NCBI RefSeq assembly: GCF_029784155.1
Contig: NC_073693.1
Span: forward strand, 233,073,102-233,137,101
Reading direction: 5' to 3'
Source: Uranotaenia lowii
Taxonomy: Eukaryota > Arthropoda > Insecta > Diptera > Culicidae
DNA: 64,000 bases
The notes beneath the pieces were generated by a model that made no database searches, had not been told where the DNA came from, and saw only the letters and a list, made by a program, of their open reading frames with translations. The position numbers were made by a program, and so were the translations under genes. Positions 57,199 to 64,000 of the stretch are shown here, one piece after another; within the stretch, counting starts at the first letter, position 1; every line of letters starts with the position of its first letter.

Positions 57199-59930
57199 CT
57201 ACCTACCTATGTAAGGGTCCGGCGCCGATTGCTCGACGCAAAGGGTTGAGATAAAAGAGCTCCACAGCTGGCGATCCGGAGCCAGCGTCTTCACTTGCTG
57301 CCAGCCATGGTTTTCGTCAACTGTGCAGATTTCAGCGGCTAGACTACGCCGCCACGAGTTTGTGGACCTGCATCTTCTTTAATTTCCTTCTGGATTCCAG
57401 TCAAGCGCCCGTCTGCAAATCTCGTTCTCATCTCTTCGCAGCATGTGCTCAATCCATCTCCACTTGCGTTCTCGAATCTCGATTTCTAGTGTTTCTAGTG
57501 CTTTCGGATGACACCGGCGATGTAGTTCCCCATTTGATTCCGCAGGCAGCGGTTCACAAATACTTGCAGTTTTCGCGTCGTCACCGCATATGTCCACCAA
57601 GTTTCGCACCCGTCCAGCAATACGGATTTGACGTTTGAGTTGAAGATTCGGATTCGCCAGATGTTTTGGAGCCCGCAAATGCAAAACGGGCTTTTCTGAT
57701 CCGGGTTTCGATGTCTTTCCTGGTACCACCATCAGGCGTTATCTGGCTACCAAGATACCTTGAAACAAGAGGGATTTGCTGTGTTGATCTCCATCGACTT
57801 GGTCTTTCCGACATTGAATTTGAGACCTGCTGCCTTGGAACTTTCGGTGAGGTCGTCGAGTTTGCCCTGCATATCCGGTTGTGTTTGGGCGAGCAAAACA
57901 ATATCGTCAGCCAGGTCAAGGTCGTTCAGATGCTTCATTGTTGAAGGATTCCACAGCGATTCGTTGATTTGTTCCAGTATTATTCGTAGCGTTGTGATGT
58001 GGTCCACACATGATCGTCCGGATCGGAATCCAGCTAGTTGCCGTCGGAGTGTAGCGTCGGCAGGGTAGGGTCGGCTTTCAGCATTTCAGAAGGGATGCAA
58101 TCGATCCCAGGTGCTTTGTTGGATTTCATGTTTTTGATTGCTGCTTCTATTTCAGCCAGCGATGGCGCTTCCGAGTTGACGCCGTTTATGCGACTTACTG
58201 TTGGCGCATCGAGCTGCGGGTTCTGTTAGCCATCGCTATTCGTGACTCGGAAGAGTTGTTCGAAGTGCTCAGTCAATCGTTTGAGCTGATCTGTTCGATC
58301 GGTCAATAACTGACCTGCTTGGTCTTTCGGCGGCATTCTTGCACCACTATGGTGGCGAGATATATCATATAATAATCGGATATCTCCAATGGCGGCGGCT
58401 CTTTCTCCCTCTTCGGCTAGGGAGTTTGTCCAGGCTCTCTTGTCTCGTCTACAAGCTCGTTTAACTGCCTTTTCCATCTCCGCATATCGTAAGAGGGCGG
58501 ATGCTTTGGCTGACCCGGTACATGCCTGCTCAATTCCGACTTCCGCCTTTCTCCGATCATCGATCATCCTCCAAGTTTCATCCGACATCCATTCACTTCT
58601 TCTTCTTACACGAACTTTACCGAGAGTACCATGGCTCGTCGTGATAAAGGCATTCTTGATTCCACACCACTATTCTTCGACTGTTCCGTCTGTCGGCAGT
58701 TCCGAGGCTCGGGATTCTAACTGTTCAACGTATGCCCTTTTCACCTCTGGATTCTCCAACCGGCTGACGTCGTATCGACACCCGACTTTCTCCTCGCACC
58801 GTTGGACACGCGCAACTCTCAGTCGTATCGCGCCAAGGACGAGGTGATGGTCAGATGCAATGTCTGCTCTTTGTTTGTTGCGGACATCAAGAAGGCTCCT
58901 TCTCCATTTTCGGCTGATGCAGATGTGGTCAATTTGATTTTCTGTTCGGCCATCTCGGGATACCCAAGTGACCTTATGTGCTGGTCGATGGGGGAAGAGC
59001 GATCCACCGATCACCATGTTGTTGTTGCCACAAAATTCTACAAACAGCTCTTCGTTTTCACTCATCTGTCCTAGACCATGGCGCCCCATGATGCGCTCAA
59101 GGTGCTGATTGTCGGAGCCAATCTTTGCGTTGAAGTCACCTAAGTGGATTTTCTCAACCACGCTGTTCAGTTGACTCTAAAACTGCTCTTTCTCCTACAA
59201 ATCGGCAACGTCAGTTGGCGCATAACAATGGACCAAAGTAAGGTTTCTAACCCGTGATCTAAATCAGGCTACAACTATTCTTTCGTTTATCGGTTCCCAT
59301 CTCATGAGGGCCGCATGGGCCTGCGGACTAAACAAGAAACCAACTCCTCGTTCCCGAGTATCATGTTCTCCTCATATGTCAGAGTAAAGCAGGACTTGCC
59401 CGGACTGTGTCTTGTGTTCTCCAGTGTAAGGCCAACGGACTTCGCTCAGTTCCAATATCTCTAGCTTCAGGTAGCTAGCTTTTCTAGCATGTTGAGACAG
59501 CTTACTTTGTTGGGCAAGGGTAAAAACACTCCAAGTTCCAATTCGAATCCGTGTTTTTATGCTGTTTTTATGCAAAGTTCCAAGTCGGTCATTTCTTTCG
59601 GATTCTGTAACAATTGTATTAGTCGGGAGCAGTAGGTTGTTAGCCTAAGGTCCCTATCCCGCGATTGGGCTGCCATCTTGGACTTAGCCTGCGGGAGCCA
59701 CATTGCATAGATTCAGCCGCTTGCTGCGAGACAAACGCTGTTTGGGCCGCCCCTGATCTGGAGAACAGACGCGTGCAGTCACCTTCTCAGTCTGCATGCA
59801 ACTAAAGCATCCACCGGAGCTGGATACCCGATTTCCACTTAGGATACTCGCATCCCAACCGGCACCACGGGGAGGTTGAGATAGGAGTTGTGAATAAGAG
59901 GTGATATGACCAATATGGCGCCTCGTGTTG
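57199..59930 (-). mobile_element. RTE-type LINE, internally deleted
   Basis: The minus strand runs from a leader near 59930 to a 3' end at 57199-57212 with TAGGTAGGTAGG. Short tetranucleotide tails are typical of the RTE clade. Endonuclease and reverse transcriptase remnants are read below. The element is nearly full length at its 5' end but has lost the core of the reverse transcriptase. Confidence 0.8.
57379..59575 (-). pseudogene. RTE endonuclease-reverse transcriptase ORF, broken
   Basis: The endonuclease begins RIRIGTWSVFTLAQQSKLSQ and has ELSEVRWPYTGEHKTQSGQV with the metal-binding Glu near 59440. After an interrupted stretch it continues LGDFNAKIG (Asp/Asn) and SDHHLVLGAIRLR (Asp-His). 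A linker reads through DETWRMIDDRRKA..., EIEAAIKNMKSNKAPGID, then IPSEMLKADPTLP. Next come a few codons of the fingers (ITTLRIILEQINE), and then LWNPSTMKHLNDLDLADDIV follows directly. The segment with the FDRL-type Asp and the template-grip motifs has been deleted, while the ADD box remains. The thumb and C-terminal part ([40 protein letters not shown]) follows with frame changes. It is inactive. Confidence 0.82.
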
Positions 59931-59942
59931 CACATTATCCAC

Positions 59943-60624
59943 AATTTGTTCCCAGATCTTATGCGCTCCTATTTCTTGGCTCCTTCCAACATCTCCCAGG
60001 ACTCATTGAACACCGCGACTCTTCGCCAGATCAACAGTTTTGAAAACGAATACGACCGTATTCTAAACCTCTGTTTCGTAAACGAAGGCTTCAGGAATCC
60101 GACTATTGATTTAGCTCCTGCTCCTCTTGTTAAAGTTATTTCTCATCACCCAGCTCCCATAGAGAAAACTGCTTCCTTCTATCAGGACTTCAAAAACGTC
60201 GATTACGAAGCTATCTCCCTCGTCCTAGGTTCCATCGAATGGGAGAACGAGTTCGAGCTTTCTAACCCCAATGTTGCCGCCGCGACTTTTTAAAATATAC
60301 TGAACTACATAATCGATCGTCATTTTACCTTTCAACCCACGACCTCCCTGGGTCATTAATCAACTGCGACAACTGAAGACGGCTCAAAACCGTGCTCTTT
60401 GTTACAACAGCAATCACAAGTCCCTCAGCAAAAAAGAAGAATACCGCAAGCTAAACACGGTATACAAAAAAAGCAGCAGACGTTGCTACCAGAACTATCT
60501 TCACCGGCTACAGCGCAATTTTAAGACCAACCCGAGATCTTTCTGGAAATACGTCAAAAATCAGCGGAAAGAATTTGGTCTTCCGTTTCAAAGTGCTTGA
60601 ACGGCGAACACGGATCCTGAAATA
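59943..60624 (+). pseudogene. Jockey/CR1-like LINE fragment: endonuclease end and linker, interrupted by a mariner
   Basis: The frame starting near 59943 reads NLFPDLMRSYFLAPSNISQD..., then VKVISHHPAPIEKTASFYQD and ...SIEWENEFEL, similar to the SDHHP end of the endonuclease and the following segment. A stop lies at 60291. From about 60346 another frame gives PWVINQLRQLKTAQNRALCY, ...RCYQNYLHRLQRNFKTNPRS and FWKYVKNQRKEFGLPFQSA, the basic linker ahead of the reverse transcriptase. After a stop it reads TANTDPEI up to the TA at 60623-60624, where the mariner begins. The frame resumes at 63981 as CNLFAE, giving DPEICNLFAE, a sequence that fits this linker. The element is truncated by the window edge. 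Confidence 0.7.
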
Positions 60625-61089
60625 CAGGGTCCGGCAATTGAACTGCTACAAAACTTAAGGAGTGATTATTACGAAGTATACAAAACCGAGTTAGATGACA
60701 CCTTGTCACCTTGTTAACATTATGTCTAAGATGTCAGAGAAGATTTTTGTTAATTTTGTAATCGAGTGTTTTTTGTAAAAATAGTCCTCGAACCTTAACG
60801 TAGTGCTTTGATTGCCTAGTTCCAGGCTGTGAACAGTTGAAAGACATATTTCGTGAGTTGTCCAATGAGTGTATGTATTTTTTTTTTATTTTGGCTCGCA
60901 CTTGGAAGATACCTGGAGATCAGAAGTACCCAAGTATAGTATGTTGGGGATCGTCAAGCTACAGTGGCGATACCTACCATGGTGAAGATCATAAAGATGC
61001 ACCCTGAGAGAATTTCTTGGCCTAGTAACACTAAATTGGCAATGATTTTAATACACCGGATCAAAATCACCGTCGGATCTTGGAAGATG

Positions 61090-61590
61090 ACCTTTAGACC
61101 CAGCCTTACAAGATTCCTAAGATTTCAAGACTTCTCGTTTGAACAGAAGCAAGAGCGGGTAGAAAAGGCGAAGGCGCATCTTACGAGGTCCGCGCATGAA
61201 AAATTTGGAGAATATCGTGTTTTCTATCGATGAATTCATCGCCGTTCAGCGGTTCGTGAAAAATAGAAAACTACAGATTTTGGTTGCCAGAAAGATCACG
61301 AACCTATGCAAACGTATTAAAGGCCACAATACGACAGAAATCTGTCTTATTTAAGGTCTGGGTCGGAATCGCCCGTACTTTCCTGGTGAAGATCAACCGA
61401 ACACCCTGAAGAGGTGTAGATCAATCAATTTACGTATCGAAAATAGTTCTACGGCATGTCCTCGAACTGTGGACATGTCCCAATTTTGGTTTTGGTTGGT
61501 GGTTTTTCAGCAGAACTTCACATTGGCTTTCCAAGGAAAAAGGCCCCATTTTTGTGTGTGGGATTTTTTTAGGGTTAATTTCGAGTACGG
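61090..61590 (+). pseudogene. Mariner transposase remnant
   Basis: FEQKQERVEKAKAHLTRSAH is the linker ahead of the catalytic domain. Then come stops, LPERSRTYANVLKA, IRQKSVLFKVWVGIARTFLV, DQSIYVSKIVL, and, shifted, VVFQQNFTLAFQGK. The last corresponds to the FQQDxAPAH motif with its second Asp changed to Asn. Stops and shifts are frequent. The segment with the third acidic residue has been lost at the DD37E junction near 61596. A C-terminal piece (LELLQRVVKLKDKKKSKGA) follows the DD37E right end at 63803. Confidence 0.6.
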
Positions 61591-61923
61591 AATGATCGGG
61601 GAGTTCGCCGGACGTTTGTCGACAGCCAGGAAGTCTGGATCGGGGGGAAATAGAGAACCGGAAGCCGCTGAGACGACAAAGAGAGTTGCCGGTAGTTTCA
61701 ACCGAAACCCTACTCTCTCTCCGATATGCCGCAAATAAGCTAGGTGTATCGTCTACAAACGTTCATCAAGCCAAAAAACGAGCCAGACTATCGACTTACA
61801 AGAAGGTAGTGACTCCAAATCGCGATGATAAATAAAAAAACAACGGCCAAAGCGCGATCCCGGAGGCCGTACACGACGATGCTGACGAAGTTTGACTGCG
61901 TGGTAATGGCAAGCCATCTGTTC

Positions 61924-61928
61924 CTGTG
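61924..61928 (+). repeat. CTGTG target-site duplication, left
   Basis: CTGTG here and at 63231-63235; the intact DD37E sequence at 8452-8456 has it once (ACCTGTGGCTTG). Confidence 0.75.
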
Positions 61929-63230
61929 CACAGTGGTCCAAAATGCGAAAAACGTGATCGTTGCTTATAACTTTTTTAGGTCACATTTTAGCATATCGAT
62001 GTCTTCGGAGAAGTTTGTCAGTAAAATCCGCTCTATAATAAAAAACTATTATTTTTCTGATTAATCCCCCTACAAGTGAGATAAAATTTCTAACTTCTCT
62101 GTTATAGGTTTAAGCTCTTTGATGTCTTGGACAAACTTGTTAGAAATCAAATGTTATACAACTTTGTTTCAGATGCCAAGTTTCTAAAACAATGATCATC
62201 CGAGATATCGGGCAAATAAGAAACTTAACCTCTAAAAATCAGTTTTTTAATAATAACTTTTTTCAGTAAATTTTAAGTTTAATAAAATGTTCCACAAAGT
62301 TGTTTGTCTTACTAAAATACACCACTTTGTTGAACATTTCAAGTTTGTAAAATGTGATACTGCAGAGCTATGTTAAAAAGATTACCGAAAATAGGGCTTT
62401 TTCACGCCTTATTTTGCAAACACCGGGCAACATCGGGCAGCCCGCTTTAGATGCAAAATAAAGTCGAAGATTTCGTCTACGAGATGCAGGTACAATCGTC
62501 AGTATCCAGTTGTATCCAAGCGAGATACATCTATTTTACTTTTCCATGTTTGCATTAAAAACAACGATTTCTATGAAAGCACATACAGCGCATTCTACTA
62601 GGTACGTGTGTTTTCTTCTAGCTTATCCCTGCGCGATGTCAGAAGCAAAGGTTTGGAAGCGCATTTGTATTATTAGTACAGGTTATTGTGTGTTCAATTG
62701 AAATAGATATCCTCTACAAGCTGGAGATGCTAATAATACAAATGCGCTTCCAAACCTTTGCTTCTGACATCGCGCAGGGATAAGCTAGAAGAAAACACAC
62801 GTACCTAGTAGAATGCGCTGTATGTGCTTTCATAGAAATCGTTGTTTTTAATGCAAACATGGAAAAGTAAAATAGATGTATCTCGCTTGGATACAAGTGG
62901 ATACTGACGATTGTACCTGCATCTCGTAGACGAAATCTTCGACTTTATTTTGCATCTAAAGCGGGCTGCCCGATGTTGCCCGGTGTTTGCAAAATAAGGC
63001 GTGAAAAAGCCCTATTTTCGGTAATCTTTTTAACATAGCTCTGCAGTATCACATTTTACAAACTTGAAATGTTCAACAAAGTGGTGTATTTTAGTTAATC
63101 AGAAAAATAATAGTTTTTTATTATAGAACTGATTTTAGTGACAAACTTCTCCGAAGACACCGATATGCTAAAATGTGACCTAAAAAAGTTATAAGCAACG
63201 ATCACGTTTTTCGCATTTTGGACCACTGTG
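61929..63230. mobile_element. 1302-bp near-palindromic element with CACAGTG ends (Transib-like, non-autonomous)
   Basis: The left arm 61929-62676 and right arm 62730-63230 are inverted copies around a 53-bp loop. Identity is close to complete where both arms are present; one substitution is visible near 62510/62896. The right arm lacks about 249 bp that the left has (about 62064-62312). The ends are CACAGTGGTCC and GGACCACTGTG, and the site is a 5-bp duplication CTGTG. Five-base duplications and CAC(A/T)(A/G)TG ends are features of Transib transposons, relatives of RAG1; CACAGTG is also the V(D)J heptamer. No transposase is encoded: the mirror-image 60-codon frames in the two arms are only a consequence of the palindrome. 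A 3-bp TGT duplication with GCACAGTG ends is an alternative reading. Confidence 0.75.
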
Positions 63231-63235
63231 CTGTG
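63231..63235 (+). repeat. CTGTG target-site duplication, right
   Basis: Matches 61924-61928. Confidence 0.75.
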
Positions 63236-63771
63236 GCTTGAAAAGCAGCATTTTCATAGCTCCCGGGGTCCGGGACTGTCAACCAAGAAATTTACGTGAA
63301 AGAGTGTTTGAATAAACGTCTGCTGCCTTTCCTGAAGAAACAAGGTTGTTCCGTACTGTTTTGGCCGGATTTGACATCTTGCCATTACGGTAAAAAGGCC
63401 ATGGAGTGGTACGCCGCCAACATCATGCAGGTGGTTCCCAAGGACATGAACCCTCCCAACACGCCAGAGCTCCACCCAATTGAGAAATACTGGGCTATTG
63501 TCAAGCGGAACCTAAAGAAAACCAAAAAAAAACTGCTAAGGACGAGCAGCAGTTCAAGGCAAACTGGCTTTCTGCGGCGAAGAAGGTGGACAAGGTAGCT
63601 GTACAAAATCTGATGGCAGGGGTTAACCGTAAGGCCCGGCAATTCGGATTTGGAAAAGCGGAAGCCTAACTGAATATTTTTCCTGAATTTTATACTAATT
63701 AAACTTGAAAAAGAAATTTAATTTGATTTTTTAAATAAACGATTTCACCGATTCACACGCGTTTTCCCTTG

Positions 63772-63798
63772 ACCAAATTTTGACCGTATCACCCTTTA
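63772..63798 (-). repeat. Right terminal inverted repeat of DD37E copy 2
   Basis: Identical to 8985-9011 in copy 1. Confidence 0.9.
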
Positions 63799-63978
63799 TG
63801 TGCCTTGAGCTTCTGCAGCGAGTGGTTAAGCTCAAGGACAAAAAAAAATCGAAAGGCGCCAATGGATTTTGAAAATATGATGTTTTGATGTAAATCGTAT
63901 TAAATTTGAATGAAAAAGTTTTTGTTTTGATCAAATTATTTGTTAGTTCCAATGTAGCACTTCAATGGCCGGACCCTG

Positions 63979-64000
63979 TATGTAATCTTTTTGCTGAGAA
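63979..64000 (+). pseudogene. LINE frame resumes after the mariner
   Basis: After the TA duplication the sequence reads on as the LINE linker (CNLFAE), in frame with DPEI at 60613-60624. It is cut by the window end. Confidence 0.6.

Larger units (their letters stand above)
61596..63669 (+). pseudogene. DD37E transposase, copy 2, broken
   Basis: The N-terminal part reads GRLSTARKSGSGGNREPEAA..., shifts near 61720, and continues through AKARSRRPYTTMLTKFDCVV. The 137-bp deletion removes the first catalytic Asp motif (VMDDETYV). After the inserted palindrome the C-terminal part resumes at 63236, with FWPDLTSCHYGKKAMEWYAA and NTPELHPIEKYWAIVK keeping the second Asp and the Glu, 37 residues apart and in frame. 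It shifts at the A-run 63524-63532, and the last frame ends GFGKAEA, TAA. Its undeleted G at about 63393 shows where copy 1 lost a base. Confidence 0.85.
61596..63798 (+). mobile_element. DD37E mariner copy 2, 5'-truncated, deleted and interrupted
   Basis: Homology to copy 1 begins at about 61596 (copy 1 position about 7993), so the left terminal repeat and start are missing. The right terminal repeat (63772-63798, ...CCGTATCACCCTTTA) is intact. Relative to copy 1 about 137 bp (8301 to about 8437) are absent at 61909, between TGG repeats. The CACAGTG palindrome sits at 61929-63230. The rest follows copy 1 closely. Confidence 0.88.
60625..63978 (+). mobile_element. Mariner element interrupted by later insertions
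   Basis: CAGGGTCCGGCAATTGAACT plus GCTACA at 60625-60650 is matched by an inverted copy at 63953-63978 (24 of 26 identical). TA follows the right end (63979-63980) and precedes the left (60623-60624), the expected target duplication. Transposase remnants are visible on both sides of the nested DD37E: a linker and catalytic part at about 61090-61590 and a C-terminal piece at about 63803-63870. Confidence 0.82.

Noticed and set aside
57360..59074. Plus-strand frames of 60-152 codons across 57.3-59.1 kb
   Set aside because: Shadows of the minus-strand RTE endonuclease and reverse transcriptase.
62510..62896. Two identical 56-residue frames on opposite strands as a gene pair
   Set aside because: Direct consequence of the palindrome; no domain, and no independent evidence of coding.
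61929..63230. hAT element (CAGTGG-type end)
   Set aside because: An 8-bp duplication is not present; CTGTG (5 bp) fits the empty-site comparison with copy 1.

Overview
The window is eukaryotic, AT-rich, repeat-dominated DNA from an insect, most likely a mosquito. The evidence is one intact insect neuropeptide GPCR gene of the FMRFamide-receptor type, GT-AG introns of about 55-95 bp in a broken gene, and a transposon load typical of culicid genomes (DD37E Tc1/mariner, an RTE-type LINE with a TAGG-type tail, piggyBac-type and foldback non-autonomous elements). The species cannot be read from the sequence alone. Only one gene looks functional: the receptor at 45923-47329 on the plus strand, with a candidate 5'UTR exon from 45242.

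Layout. 1-7400: AT-rich intergenic DNA with a 1.35 kb 7-mer array (562-1912) and a 0.74 kb 9-mer array (5318-6060). 7402-9013: a complete but dead DD37E mariner whose 5' leader has grown a 314 bp (TG)n tract. 9014-21475: intergenic DNA with a piggyBac-type element (10995-11724), foldback arms (12217-13048), a 1.07 kb pentamer array (15610-16678), a TAGGGG-ended element (17709-18564) and a degenerate integrase-like fragment. 21476-25520: 4 kb of satellite DNA in which a 9-mer/11-mer block sits inside a 7-mer block. 25520-29600: intergenic DNA with small tandem and dispersed repeats and a tRNA-like relic. 29620-33835: a 4.2 kb segment bounded by inverted repeats that holds broken, intron-containing exons, including a clear ubiquitin-specific-protease (USP) pseudogene. 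33836-45241: intergenic DNA with three non-autonomous or foldback elements and a LINE 3' fragment. 45242-47800: the receptor gene. 47800-57198: intergenic DNA with a dead mariner, a TATAGGGC-ended MITE and tRNA-derived SINE-like units. 57199-64000: an RTE-type LINE on the minus strand, then a plus-strand LINE interrupted by a mariner, which holds a partial DD37E element, which holds a 1.3 kb near-palindrome ending in CACAGTG.

The best candidates for something new are: (1) the CACAGTG-ended 1302 bp palindrome with a 5-bp CTGTG duplication, whose ends match the Transib/RAG heptamer; (2) the inverted-repeat-bounded segment carrying spliced-gene exons, a possible gene-capturing DNA element; (3) the four-level insertion stack, in which the LINE reading frame resumes across a TA duplication at 63979; (4) the nested 7/9/11/7 satellite. 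No genes form a pathway here; apart from the receptor the window is a record of transposition and satellite growth. Element family names rest on recognition of motifs and ends, not on database searches.
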